Shown: positions 1 to 9,178, counted from the stretch's first letter. The stretch is 16,734 nucleotides of DNA from Verrucomicrobiota bacterium (GCA_023386835.1 JAEWIY010000217.1:1-16734); one strand, 5' to 3'. Notes: generated by a model not told the origin, from the sequence alone. Numbers and translations: made by a program.

Positions 1-63
1 AAAAAAAACCCCCCCCGGGACGGGCTTGGGGGGGGGCGTTCCTTTGGTCGAACCCACTCGACC
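1..63. other. Low-complexity window edge
   Basis: The window opens with eight A, eight C and, a little further on, nine G in uninterrupted runs. Nothing coding is seen here before the stop codon of the lyase gene at 64-66. Runs of this kind match the low-quality end of an assembled contig better than natural sequence, and the other end of the window shows the same pattern. Confidence 0.6.
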
Positions 64-3000
64 TCAGAGGTCCGGGTCGCGCAGCACCGCCTGTTTGTTG
101 AGCGTCAGCCGATCGGCGGCCACGCTCCCCTCGACTGTGCTCGATCCAGCCAGCGCGACGGTACCTGCAGGAGCCGCCACGTCGGCACGGAGGGTCGACT
201 TCCCGTTGAGCGTCACGCCTCCGTGGGACACCTGCAGCGCCAACTCCGACGCCTCGTGTTCATCCGCGGTGGCGTCGTTCAACGTCACCGTGTCACGCAC
301 CGTGAGTTGAACCGGCCCCACCACCTTGAGGCGGGTCTGGGAGTTGAAGGTCAGCCTCTGCAGATTGTAGACGTCCGGCTCACCCGCGCCCGGTGTACCC
401 AAAACGAGGGTACTCTTTCCGTTCACCACGAACTCACCGTACGTGCCCGGCGGTACGGCGACTTCCACGCGCTGCGCGTTGATCGTCAGGTTCCGCAGGG
501 TCGCGGGATCGCCGATGCCTTGCGATCCTTGGTTGATGGTGACATTGCGCGTGCCTGCCGGAACGGGCGGCACCGCGACGTCAGGCAAACCAGCCGGATC
601 GACCTGACGCACGACGTAGCGGACGACCGAGCCACGATTGAGCGTGACGGTGTGCTGGGTTGGGGTCGCACTCCCGTCGGCTTCGACGACGGCAACATAC
701 GAGGGATTGCCGTTGAGGGTGACGTGGGGTTTGCCCGAGACGAGCAAGTCACCCGAAACCAGCGCGCCACTATTGAGGGTGGTCGACTCGGGTTGCAGCA
801 CCTGCAATGATCCATCGATCTCGCCTGAGAAGGACAGGCCATGATTCACGAGCGCCGTGATGCCGATCCGCAGCTGCGCGCTCGCCTCACCCGTGTATCC
901 GCTTTCCGCTACCGTGGCGGTCACGGCGTAGAGGCCGGGGTAGACTGGCGGCTCCGGCTGTCCGTCGTAGGTGACGAGCACCGTCAGACCAGCCGGATCC
1001 GTGGTGACCACCACCGGCTTCGGCAGACCGTCGTAGCGCTGGACGAGTCCGCCAAGCGTCACGACGGCGGCCACCGGTGGAGGCGGAGCAATCGTCAGCG
1101 TGAGCAGTTGCGTATCCTCGTCCTCACTACCCTCTTGGCTGTCACTGTCGGCCACGCGCACGGTAAAGCTGCTCAGGCCCGCCTCGAGAGGCGTGCCGGA
1201 GAGCAAACCGCTGGCTGAGAGCGACAAACCATTGGGCAGACTGCCGGCCGCGAGCGACCAGATCAGTTCACCATCACCACCGGTCGCGGCCAGTTGTTGC
1301 GAGTACAATTCGCCCACCTGGCCCGCGGGGAGCACCTGGGTGGTGATCTCCGGAATCGAACCGGACTGGGCCCCCACCGTGACGAGCGCGCTCGCCGTGA
1401 AGCCGCCGTCGTCCGTGGTTACGGTGATGGTGGCCTCGCCCGATCCGACGCCGGTGACGTTACCGGCCTCGTCAACGGTGGCCACAGCCGCGTCGCTCGT
1501 GGACCAGCTGACGGCCTGGTTCGTCGCGTCGACCGGAAGGACCGTCGCCGCTAGCGCGGCGGTTTCGCCAATTCCGAGCCCGAGCTGGTCCGGCGTGACC
1601 GAGACACCGGTCACCGGCGTCGGCTCAGTCTCGGACATCGCGCCAAACACCACCGTGCCGTAGGCGGCGGGGTTGTTGTTCAGATTGCTGCCGAACCACG
1701 TGATGTAGCGGTCGCGGGCCCCGGTCGTGTCGTTGTCATCGATCTGGAAATCGATGCCCATCTTCCATCCTTCCTGCGCCGTGATGCCGAGGTTGGCCAG
1801 GGGCACCTTCATTTCGAGGACGTATCCAGCGTAGTTCGACGACGCGTCCTGCTTCAACACATACGCGGCCTGCACTCCGCTGAAGTCCATTCCCGGCGGG
1901 TTCGGCGGAAAGACATTCGGCTGGACGAGAACCGTGCCATCGGGCCGCGGCATGAACGCGAATTTCAGATCGTTGAGGTTATCCGACGTGGAGTTCTTGC
2001 TGTTATTGCCGTCCAGGAACAGCTCAACGCAGTCGTTGTTCCACTCGCTGGCTTCGGACGTGATCCACGCGTCGTCGGTCACATCGACGACTACGTACAG
2101 GTCCGTCTGCGTGAACGCTGCCCGCCACGTGGCGGAGATGTTCGCCGGCGCCGGGGCCGGCTCGTTGGGAGCCGGTTTGTTGATCACCCCGATGATGTTG
2201 CCGTAGGCCGGGTCGACCACGCCGTCGAGGCCGGGCGCGGCGGGCGCGTACGGGACGATCAACTCGCCCAGCGTATTCACCGTCACCAGCAGTTCGGCCG
2301 TGAAGTTACCCTCGGCCGTCCGTGCCGTGATGGTGGAGGTACCGACGCCCAGACCGCGCACCGAGGCGCCGTTCAGCGAGGTTGAGGTGACGCTCGCCAC
2401 CGCCGGGTTGCTCGAGGTCCATTGAACGCTACCGTTGCTCGCGTTCGCGGGCGTCACCGTGGCGGTCACGGTCTGGGACTGGCCAACATTCATCACGATC
2501 GCGGAGGTGTTCAGGCTGACGCCCGTCACAGGGGTGATCGTCGGATTGCCGACCGTTTCGAGCATCCACGAGGGCACCTCGTTCGTGTCGTCGCGGCCGT
2601 CCCGATACGGGATGACATTGCGCTCGCTCCCGTCCGGGATGCCGTCAGCGCTCGCGCCGTTGACCGCGCTGAGGCGCCAGTCGCTGCCCTCACGAATGAA
2701 CGTGACCTGATCGGTCTCGCCGCCGTGGCTGATCGTCACCACGCCGTTGGCCACAGAGACGGTCGGGGCGGCTCCACCCTTAACGGTCGGATACAGCACG
2801 GTCAGCAACGTCGCCGCCTGCGCCTGGCGGCTGAAGCTGAGATGTCGCACCGCGGCGCCCGCGCCCTGCCCGGGGGTAAACGGATCAAAGCCGCTCGAGA
2901 CCACGTGCAGATCGTGTTGGGTGCCGAGGATCCGGCCGCCGTTGCCGTCGACCGTCACGGAGTTCGCGGCCGCCGTCTGGAAGCGGGTCTCGAAGTTCAA

Positions 3001-6000
3001 CGCTTCTGTCCCCGCGAGGTCGTCGAGTAGAACAACGTATTTGCCGCGCACCATCACGACATGGCGCTTCAGTTTTGAGAGCGCCGGGTTGGCGTAGAGC
3101 GGACGGATGTTCGAGGCCGCATAATGGAAGCCTTCGCCGGAGCCAAAACGCTCGTACGTCGCCCGCTGGATCAGCGTATCCAGACCCGTACGCTGGCCGA
3201 CGCCATTGATCAGGTAGGTCGACTGGTAGGCGCTGCCGAAGTAGTCCAGCGACGGCTCGAGGTGAATCAGCCGCTCCCACGTATCGCCCAGTTTGGCCAC
3301 CAGGACGAAGGCGCCGCCGTCACCACGATTGTGCGTTGCGCCACCGCTGTACACCATCCACAGCTGGTCCGACTGGAACACGCCGTGGCCGGCTCCGCGG
3401 AAGAGCACCGCATCCTGCAACTCGGGTTTCGGTTGCTGGTGCAGCGACGGCGCACCGATGCGGCGCCAGAGGAAGTAGAACGGGCTGGCGCCGCTCCAGT
3501 AGAACCGCTGGCTGCCATTGTCCGACACCCAGCGCAACAGCTGGTCGCCTCCGGGCACCAGCGCATCCATCAACGTCGAACGCTGGCTGGACGGACCACC
3601 TTCGATCGAACCGTCGGCACCATAGAGGCCCGCGCCCCAGTCGTAGTTGTGCCGGCCGATGTTGGCGAAACGACGATCCGGACCATTGATGTACGTGCTC
3701 CAGTAGTTGCCGAGCCGTTCCACCGCGATCTCGTGCAACAGCTCCTCGTACCCGCCGTAGAAGCGCTGCATCGCCATCGCGCCCTTCAGGGCGTATTCAA
3801 CACCGTAGTTGTTGTACGTGTTGCCCTCGTGGCCACCGCTGTCTTCCAGCACCAGGGAGCGCAGGGCGAGCGGCAGGTGCTGATTGGACAGGTCCGCCGC
3901 CTGGCGCGCCAGGTCGGACTCGTAATACAAGACCAGCGCACCGATGCCGCTGCCGCCGTGACACACGCCGCGCCAGTTGTTCACCGGATCGTAGGTGTAC
4001 CAGTTGGGGTTCAACGCAGGATTGACCGTGTTGTAGTACTGGGCAACGCCCTTCTCGAGCAACGCGTTGCGCAGGATGGCCCGCTGCTCGGGGGTCATGA
4101 CGTCGTAGCACCAGTCATACACCAGGGCGGTGCCCAGGCTGCGCTCGGAGGAAACGAGATCCGCGCCGCGGTTGAAGTCGAAGCCGGTCGTCCACTGGTC
4201 CATCGCCGCCGTGGCCAACGCCTCCTGAATGGCTCGCTGCGCGTACTGCGTGTCACCAGACACCACATACGCAAAGGCGAGGAGGCCGCAGTTGCCCTGC
4301 ATCGAGCGCGAATCCGTCGCCGGCGCCGCGTTCAACAGGTTGTTGGCGCGGTTGAACAGCCGGGTACGACGATCGGCCACCTCCGGCCCGTCCATCCGCG
4401 CGCGGATCGCAGGAATGTCCTTGGCCGAGAAATACAGAAACGGATGAACACCCGCTAGCGGCGCGACAACCGAGATGGCCGTTTGCGCCGTGTGCCCGCC
4501 GTCGACCGAAGTGACGGTGATTGTCGTGGAGCCGGCCGCAACCGCGGTCACCAGACCGTTTTCATCCACCGTCGCCACCGCCGGGTTGGCGGAGGACCAC
4601 GTGACCGCCTGATTGGTGGCGTTGGGGGGAGAGACCGTGGCGGTCAGCTGCTTGGTCTGCCCAACCTCCATCGACCAGTTGGTGGGCGCCACAGAGACGC
4701 CGAGCGCCGGAACGGAAGGACCCGCGCTCGGGACCACAAAGCGGATGTCATCATAATGCACCACCGCGTCGGTCATGCTCCCCCAGCCTCGAATCTGCAG
4801 ACGCCAGCTGGAGGACACCGGGGGTGATGCCCACCCGTTGAACGGGATTTCGACGCGGGTCCACTCGTCGGTGGCGACGATCGATGTCACAATCGGAGCA
4901 CTGTCCGGATTGAAGATGATCGCGTCACCATTGGACACATCGCGCACTTGGAAGCGGATCAAGCCGGCCTTGTTCGAACGATACCAGAACTCGAAGTAGC
5001 CAGCACCCGCATACGGCGTCAGATCGGCCATCGTCGCCGTGGCGCCCTGCGGATTAAAGTTCGAGGTGGCATAATCCCCGTTGTAGCTGATCCGCCAGCT
5101 CGCGGTGCCCGAGCGATAAATGCTTGAATCCAAAGCACCCGGCGCGCCGTAGGCCCAGGCGCCGGCGTCGGAGAAAATCGTCGCCTCGAAGGTGTTCGGC
5201 ACGCCGCCTCCGACCACGACTTGCGCGCTCGAGGTGAGCCCGCCGTCATCCGTCGTCGCGGTAATCCAGGCCTGGCCCGCCGCCACACCGGTCACCGTCC
5301 CCGTGTCATCCACGGTCGCGACGCCCACATCGCTGCTCGACCAGTGCACGAGCGGATTTTCCGCGTTGGCCGGCAGAACCGTTGCCGTCAACGTGCCGGT
5401 CTCGCCCACCCCGAGGTTGAGTGAGGACGGCTGGACCGAGACGGACGCCACCGGAATCGACGGTTCGCCCGTCGCCACAAACCGGATATCGTCGTAGTAA
5501 ACCGTGGCTCCCTCCATTTCACCCCAGCCGCGGATCATGAGCAGCCAGCCGGTGTTGGCCGACGGCGGCGACACCCACCCGCTGAAGGGGATCTCCACGC
5601 GGGTCCACTCATCCGTAGCCACAATCGACGTCGCGATCGGCGCAGCGTCCGGGTTGAAGATGATGGCATCACTGTTACCCGGATCACGGATCTGGAAACG
5701 GATGACACCCGCCTTGGTCGAGCGGTACCAGAATTCGAAATACCCTTTGCCGGCGTAGGGCGTCAGCGAAGTCATGCTCGACGCGACACCGGAGGGGCGA
5801 AACGCGGAGGTCGCGTAGTCGCTCGCGTAATCCACCTGCCAGCTGGCCGTCCCTGAGCGGACGATGGACGTGTTCGGCACCCCTTGATTGCCGTACGCGT
5901 GAGTCGCGGCATCGGCGAACAAGGTGACGGCAAAATCCTCCGCGTCCACCCGAGCGACCGCGAGGAACGGAAGCAAGGCGACAGCGCATCGCCACCAAGT

Positions 6001-6057
6001 GAGGAAACGGCCGAAGCGAGAACGGCCGGAGATCGATCGAACAGGGGTTTTGATCAT
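64..6057 (-). CDS. Secreted multi-modular heparinase II/III-like polysaccharide lyase
   Basis: A 1997-residue secreted protein that probably cleaves a uronic-acid polysaccharide by beta-elimination; the substrate cannot be told from sequence. I start it at 6057 (MIKTPVRS), which begins a basic N-region, a hydrophobic core and a signal-peptidase site near ARVDA; an in-frame ATG 39 bases upstream adds a Gly-rich stretch unlike a signal peptide. Approximate order by residue: CBM-like beta-sandwich 41-192, Big2 202-280, second CBM 286-440, Big2 451-534, lyase core 538-1172, Big2 1176-1261, CBM9/DOMON-like 1266-1472, Big2 1481-1561, putative-Ig (He_PIG) 1567-1657, MBG-like 1662-1730, C-terminal beta-repeat domain 1732-1997. 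The lyase core shows NNWRGVCHGG near 693, HEGNTYNNYG near 742 and THNRGDGG near 907, which resemble conserved (alpha/alpha)-barrel and beta-sheet signatures of the heparinase II/III superfamily. The last 260 residues repeat 'TLNG/TIN' strands, as in large verrucomicrobial surface proteins. Family call good; activity inferred. Confidence 0.85.
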   Translation of the reverse strand: MIKTPVRSISGRSRFGRFLTWWRCAVALLPFLAVARVDAEDFAVTLFADAATHAYGNQGVPNTSIVRSGTASWQVDYASDYATSAFRPSGVASSMTSLTPYAGKGYFEFWYRSTKAGVIRFQIRDPGNSDAIIFNPDAAPIATSIVATDEWTRVEIPFSGWVSPPSANTGWLLMIRGWGEMEGATVYYDDIRFVATGEPSIPVASVSVQPSSLNLGVGETGTLTATVLPANAENPLVHWSSSDVGVATVDDTGTVTGVAAGQAWITATTDDGGLTSSAQVVVGGGVPNTFEATIFSDAGAWAYGAPGALDSSIYRSGTASWRISYNGDYATSNFNPQGATATMADLTPYAGAGYFEFWYRSNKAGLIRFQVRDVSNGDAIIFNPDSAPIVTSIVATDEWTRVEIPFNGWASPPVSSSWRLQIRGWGSMTDAVVHYDDIRFVVPSAGPSVPALGVSVAPTNWSMEVGQTKQLTATVSPPNATNQAVTWSSANPAVATVDENGLVTAVAAGSTTITVTSVDGGHTAQTAISVVAPLAGVHPFLYFSAKDIPAIRARMDGPEVADRRTRLFNRANNLLNAAPATDSRSMQGNCGLLAFAYVVSGDTQYAQRAIQEALATAAMDQWTTGFDFNRGADLVSSERSLGTALVYDWCYDVMTPEQRAILRNALLEKGVAQYYNTVNPALNPNWYTYDPVNNWRGVCHGGSGIGALVLYYESDLARQAADLSNQHLPLALRSLVLEDSGGHEGNTYNNYGVEYALKGAMAMQRFYGGYEELLHEIAVERLGNYWSTYINGPDRRFANIGRHNYDWGAGLYGADGSIEGGPSSQRSTLMDALVPGGDQLLRWVSDNGSQRFYWSGASPFYFLWRRIGAPSLHQQPKPELQDAVLFRGAGHGVFQSDQLWMVYSGGATHNRGDGGAFVLVAKLGDTWERLIHLEPSLDYFGSAYQSTYLINGVGQRTGLDTLIQRATYERFGSGEGFHYAASNIRPLYANPALSKLKRHVVMVRGKYVVLLDDLAGTEALNFETRFQTAAANSVTVDGNGGRILGTQHDLHVVSSGFDPFTPGQGAGAAVRHLSFSRQAQAATLLTVLYPTVKGGAAPTVSVANGVVTISHGGETDQVTFIREGSDWRLSAVNGASADGIPDGSERNVIPYRDGRDDTNEVPSWMLETVGNPTITPVTGVSLNTSAIVMNVGQSQTVTATVTPANASNGSVQWTSSNPAVASVTSTSLNGASVRGLGVGTSTITARTAEGNFTAELLVTVNTLGELIVPYAPAAPGLDGVVDPAYGNIIGVINKPAPNEPAPAPANISATWRAAFTQTDLYVVVDVTDDAWITSEASEWNNDCVELFLDGNNSKNSTSDNLNDLKFAFMPRPDGTVLVQPNVFPPNPPGMDFSGVQAAYVLKQDASSNYAGYVLEMKVPLANLGITAQEGWKMGIDFQIDDNDTTGARDRYITWFGSNLNNNPAAYGTVVFGAMSETEPTPVTGVSVTPDQLGLGIGETAALAATVLPVDATNQAVSWSTSDAAVATVDEAGNVTGVGSGEATITVTTDDGGFTASALVTVGAQSGSIPEITTQVLPAGQVGELYSQQLAATGGDGELIWSLAAGSLPNGLSLSASGLLSGTPLEAGLSSFTVRVADSDSQEGSEDEDTQLLTLTIAPPPPVAAVVTLGGLVQRYDGLPKPVVVTTDPAGLTVLVTYDGQPEPPVYPGLYAVTATVAESGYTGEASAQLRIGITALVNHGLSFSGEIDGSLQVLQPESTTLNSGALVSGDLLVSGKPHVTLNGNPSYVAVVEADGSATPTQHTVTLNRGSVVRYVVRQVDPAGLPDVAVPPVPAGTRNVTINQGSQGIGDPATLRNLTINAQRVEVAVPPGTYGEFVVNGKSTLVLGTPGAGEPDVYNLQRLTFNSQTRLKVVGPVQLTVRDTVTLNDATADEHEASELALQVSHGGVTLNGKSTLRADVAAPAGTVALAGSSTVEGSVAADRLTLNKQAVLRDPDL
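4455..5937 (-). repeat. Tandem duplication of a CBM-Big2 module inside the lyase gene
   Basis: Two consecutive units of about 740 bp (roughly 5937-5200 and 5200-4455) encode the same pair of domains, a CBM-like sandwich followed by a Big2 domain. Both CBMs carry the blocks GYFEFWYRS, IIFNPD, TSIVATDEWTRVEIPF and YYDDIRFV/HYDDIRFV. The two copies are still alignable at DNA level over the block around 5590-5740 and its counterpart 4840-4995. This points to an internal duplication, with the copies now diverged by many mostly silent changes. Confidence 0.8.
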
Positions 6058-6064
6058 CGTAAGC

Positions 6065-6077
6065 GGGGTTGAACCCC
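6065..6077. promoter_or_regulatory. Inverted repeat just upstream of the lyase start
   Basis: A perfect 6-1-6 inverted repeat (GGGGTT-G-AACCCC) lies 8 to 20 bases upstream of the chosen lyase start codon, where a ribosome binding site would be. No purine-rich Shine-Dalgarno is visible. It could be a protein-binding operator or a small hairpin limiting translation, but with this base composition chance is also possible. Confidence 0.3.
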
Positions 6078-6204
6078 CACCGCCGTGTTCCACCAAAGTC
6101 GATCCCCACCACGCCCGTGTAGTGACGGGCGCATGACACGGTCAGCTCCGGGGCTTGGGGCTGGCGGGGTAGCGCAAGGTTTTCAGGGGCTCGGTAAGAC
6201 TAGC

Positions 6205-6227
6205 GGGGGCTCAACCAACGAGCCTCC
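6205..6227. terminator. Stable hairpin in the ddh-lyase spacer
   Basis: An 8-bp stem with one G-U pair (GGGGGCTC with GAGCCTCC) encloses the 7-base loop AACCAAC. It lies between two genes on the same strand, about 410 bases past the ddh stop. There is no U-tract on either side, so it may be a Rho-type end, an attenuator or an mRNA-stabilising leader structure. Confidence 0.3.
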
Positions 6228-6635
6228 CGAGCAACGACAAGCGATCGCCTTGTTACACCGTTAAATTGTCGCCGAACAGGGTTGTCCTGAGCCCATTTGC
6301 CCCCGGTGAAAACAACGACATGCTGGGCGCACCGAGGAATTCACCCTATCGTCGGTGAACCGCGTTTCATGCGCGTATTCATCCGCTGGCTACGTCCGTT
6401 TCGCGTGCTCGTTTCCCTTCGCTCCCTGGAATGCTGTCCTCAGCTCAGCGCCGGGCCCGGCGACAGGCGCCCGCTGAAAACGCACTCCGGAAGAGCATGC
6501 GAATCGTGGGCACGACGTCGCTTCACGCCTCCGACGCGGCGTCGAGCGAGCCATCGGTGCATCCACGCATAGCCGCGTGCCACCGAGCGGCAGCACGGCA
6601 AACCCGTTGCCAAGCCGCCCTCCCCCGGCCGTATC

Positions 6636-7547
6636 TCAGACGAGCGTCTTCACCAGGGTCTCGCGGTCCCCCGGCAGCAGATCCATTGGCGGGATCTCCG
6701 GCATCGTGTACGCACCCGGACGAAGGTGTCGCGCCGCCGCCCGGGCGCACGACACCATGATCTGAGCGGTCAAGGCCGGGTTGTTGATCGTCATCCGGAA
6801 TTCGAAGAGCTGATTGTGCGTCAGCCCGCTCACGCCCTTGCGCTCCATGCGCACGCCGTGGCCCACGTCCTTCAACGCCTCGATGCTCGGCACGGCCTGG
6901 ACCCGCGTGTCATCATTGACGAAATACTCGTCCGATTTGATGGCGCGCTCGACGGCCGCGAATTCCGCCCCGAACTCGAGTTCGACATAAACCATTCTCC
7001 GATGCACGCCGGTGCCGGTGGGGATCGTCATCGACAACGCATCCTTCACGCCCGGTTTCGACTTGGCGCAAACCGAATGCCCCATGCTCATGCCGGGGCC
7101 AAAGTTGGTGTAGGTGATACCCCGGGGCGCCATCGCCAGCAGCAGCGCGCGCAGCACGGAATCGCTGCCGGGGTCCCATCCGGCGGATACCACGGCGACG
7201 CTGCCATGCTCCCGACCAATCGCGTCCAGCTGCTGTCGCAGGTCCCAAAGCTTCTGCCCGTGAATGTCATAGCTATCCACCGTATGGATACCGCGCCGCA
7301 GGTACTCGGGCGCCGTTTCCGGAATGCTGCGCGTGGGCCCGCAGAGGAGCGCTGCGTCCACCTGGCCAAGCTGCGCCGGATCATCGGAAATGGTCACCCC
7401 TGCGAGTTCGGGCGGGTTCGGAGCACCCGTCGAGGTGCGGCGGCGGACGACGCCCGCCAGTTCCATGTCAGGCGCCGCCTGCACGGCTTCCACAGCCGCC
7501 CGCCCAATGTTGCCATACCCCACGACTGCAATCCGAAGCGTCTTCAT
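6636..7547 (-). CDS. ddh: meso-Diaminopimelate D-dehydrogenase
   Basis: A 303-residue NADP-dependent enzyme that aminates L-2-amino-6-oxopimelate (tetrahydrodipicolinate) with ammonia to give meso-diaminopimelate in one step, supplying lysine and peptidoglycan synthesis in the cytoplasm. The N-terminus is a Rossmann nucleotide fold (RIAVVGYGNIGRAAVEAV, residues 5-22). The family signatures SYDIHGQ, SAGWDPGSDS and FGPGMSMGHS follow, then GVKDALSMTIPTGTGVHRR and a C-terminal block ending LVKTLV. Length and motif order match Corynebacterium-type Ddh. The start at 7547 gives the expected MKTLRIAVVGYGNIG; no Shine-Dalgarno is seen. A perfect 15-bp inverted repeat lies 48 bases upstream. The lyase gene follows on the same strand 578 bases later and is probably not in the same operon. 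The variant DAP pathway often coexists with an aminotransferase route, which cannot be checked here. Confidence 0.92.
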   Translation of the reverse strand: MKTLRIAVVGYGNIGRAAVEAVQAAPDMELAGVVRRRTSTGAPNPPELAGVTISDDPAQLGQVDAALLCGPTRSIPETAPEYLRRGIHTVDSYDIHGQKLWDLRQQLDAIGREHGSVAVVSAGWDPGSDSVLRALLLAMAPRGITYTNFGPGMSMGHSVCAKSKPGVKDALSMTIPTGTGVHRRMVYVELEFGAEFAAVERAIKSDEYFVNDDTRVQAVPSIEALKDVGHGVRMERKGVSGLTHNQLFEFRMTINNPALTAQIMVSCARAAARHLRPGAYTMPEIPPMDLLPGDRETLVKTLV

Positions 7548-7594
7548 GATGAGAAAACCATCAATGAAAGCGGTTCATCGGGTGGACTGAAGCC

Positions 7595-7609
7595 AATTGC
7601 TGAGCAATT
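7595..7609. promoter_or_regulatory. Perfect 15-bp inverted repeat upstream of ddh
   Basis: AATTGCT-G-AGCAATT is a perfect 7-1-7 inverted repeat, 48 bases upstream of the ddh start codon. It is AT-rich against a GC-rich background, which makes chance less likely. Its position suits an operator for a dimeric regulator or a 5'-leader hairpin. No regulator gene is nearby to pair with it. Confidence 0.45.
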
Positions 7610-7782
7610 TGAGAGTCCGCGTCGCCCCAGTGCAGTCTCCGAGCGTCAACGGCAGACATGCGTCGGGAGGAATCCATCCGTTGAGATCGTGCACCCCAAC
7701 GCTGGCTCAAGGCGTCTCCAGCCGGTGGGACCTTCGGCGGCGGAAGCATGGCTTCGTTGAGCTGAACCACGTCGCCGGTCTG

Positions 7783-8134
7783 TCAGGGATCCGCGCCTGC
7801 CGCGACCGTGCGCGTGGGGATGTCGGCGCGCTTTTCGCGGACCTTTGTCGACTCGAGGTTCACATCGTGATCCCGGGCCGTCACCAGCTCCGGATGATCT
7901 GACGATCGACCGGTGGCCCATCATGAGCTACGGCAGGCCCAGCGGGAGCATATCTCCTCGATCCACCTGCCAGGTGCGCCGCGTCTTGACGTACGGGGTG
8001 ACGAGTTCGGTCATCAGCGCCTTGGTTCCGTCAGAACCAAATTGCGCGCCGTGTCTCATCAAATTCAGGAACCCGTCCGCCCAATCATGCCGGATACTCC
8101 CGTAGAGCGGTGTTACTCTGCCTGACTTCACCAT
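7783..8134 (-). pseudogene. Frameshifted remnant of an unidentified gene
   Basis: Three short frames on the minus strand join into one coherent stretch of about 115 residues. The first frame runs from MVKSGR at 8134 through YGSIRHDWADGFLNLMRHG, TELVTPYVKTRRTW and RGDMLPLGLP to a TAG at about 7930. Skipping two bases gives AHDGPPVDRQII, and adding one base further on gives ELVTARDHDVNLESTKVREK and IPTRTVAAGADP, ending at TGA 7783-7785. Composition and codon third positions look like real protein, unlike the neighbouring shadow frames. I do not recognise the family. It is either the C-terminal part of a lost gene or a small gene with two indels. The stretch 7548-7782 downstream holds only the palindrome before ddh and no gene I can support. 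Confidence 0.5.
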
Positions 8135-8194
8135 TGGAATCTTTGGCCGAAGTCCTCAACCTGAAGGCCGGCGCACTCACCTGTTATTACCCCC

Positions 8195-9083
8195 ATGCGC
8201 ACGCTTCGTCTGCTTCTTGCCCTGGTAACCTCGTCCTGCGCTATCAGCAGCACTGCCACCGCCCAAGCGCGGTTCGAATCGGCCGTCTACGCCTACAGAA
8301 GCCCCGAATACAAACGTGAGGTCCAGGCGAACGGGGGTTACGCCCGTGAATACTACGCCATCAGCAACGCGGGCGCTGCTCAAGGGACAGTCCGAGGCCG
8401 ATTAGTCGACGAAGTGACGTTCTCGCAGCTGTCCGGGGTGCTCGCCGAACATTTGGGGCGCAAGAACTACTTCCTCGCCCGCAATAAGGAGCAGGCTTCG
8501 CTGCTGCTGGTGGTGCATTGGGGGGCGAGTCTGCCTTATAAGGAAGGAAGTTATCGGACTGACCTCAACGCTGCCGCGTCCGCATTCTCGCGGGTCGCCT
8601 CTGCGGAACCGCCAAAAAGCACCTTGGAATACTCTGAACGCAGCGTGGCAGAGACCGATTTTGAGCGCGCCCTCGACCAGATGTTGTTCAGTACGAATTG
8701 GCGGGATTACCAGAACGGCCAAACCGCCCGGATTCTCGGGCTACACGCGCGAGCTCGTGGAGGCCAACGACATCCGTCGCTACTATGGTGGTGGCCACCT
8801 GTTTCACGACTTGATCCAAGAGATCGAGCAGCCGCGCTATTACGTATTCGTCTCCGCTTACGACTTCCGCCGTCTGAATAACAAGGGCGAACGCAAGCTG
8901 CTCTGGCGGACGCGTGTCAGCATGCGAACGCAGGACAACCGCTTTGCCGAAAAACTCGGTGCCTTGATTGCCAGCGCGGCGCCCCACTTCGGTGAGCAAC
9001 GACATCATCTGATTCGAAAGCAGATGCCGAACGTCACCGTGGAGATCGGAGAAGCGACGATTGTACAGGATCGCACCCCGTGA
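8195..9083 (+). pseudogene. Secreted protein of unknown function, split by one frameshift
   Basis: The first frame (8195 to about 8738) starts MRTLRLLLALVTSSCAISST, a signal peptide with probable cleavage after TATAQA, and stays protein-like to QTARILG. The following block, GYTRELVEANDIRRYYGG through HLFHDLIQEIEQPRYYVFV to VTVEIGEATIVQDRTP, is in the +1 frame and stops at 9081-9083. Removing one G from the GGG at 8738-8740 joins both halves into a single 295-residue protein. That makes a sequencing error or a very recent mutation likely, because neither half shows other damage. The mature protein is probably periplasmic or outer-membrane associated; it has no Cys lipobox and no domain I recognise. 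The small membrane protein gene follows 95 bases later on the same strand and may be co-transcribed. I give no function. Confidence 0.7.
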
Positions 9084-9178
9084 GACACGCGGGCCGAGAT
9101 GATCGCATCGTTGCTACGATTCGCCGGCCCGCCGCCCTGGAACATCCGATGGGCGACCACAGGGCTGTACTAAAAGCA

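Larger units (their letters stand above)
6058..6635. other. Gene-free leader between ddh and the lyase gene
   Basis: 578 bases with no convincing gene. The short open frames on either strand have Arg/Pro/Ser-rich composition typical of chance frames in GC-rich DNA. It holds the inverted repeat at 6065-6077, a hairpin at 6205-6227, and near the ddh stop a weak minus-strand stem (about 6571-6598) that could end ddh transcription. An AT-richer patch at 6250-6275 is the most promoter-like stretch for the lyase gene, but I cannot pick out convincing -35/-10 boxes. The length suggests that the lyase gene has its own promoter. Confidence 0.5.

Noticed and set aside
3124..4458. Long plus-strand open frame (444 codons) opposite the lyase gene
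   Set aside because: It is the antisense shadow of the lyase core: Arg/Val/His-rich translation, no motif, and the minus strand carries clear domain signatures over the same bases.
6241..6248. GCGATCGC octamer palindrome
   Set aside because: A single short palindrome of common composition in GC-rich DNA; no clustering or positional logic.
6726..7760. Plus-strand open frame of 344 codons opposite ddh
   Set aside because: Antisense shadow of a clear Ddh gene; Arg/His-rich composition and no recognisable motif.
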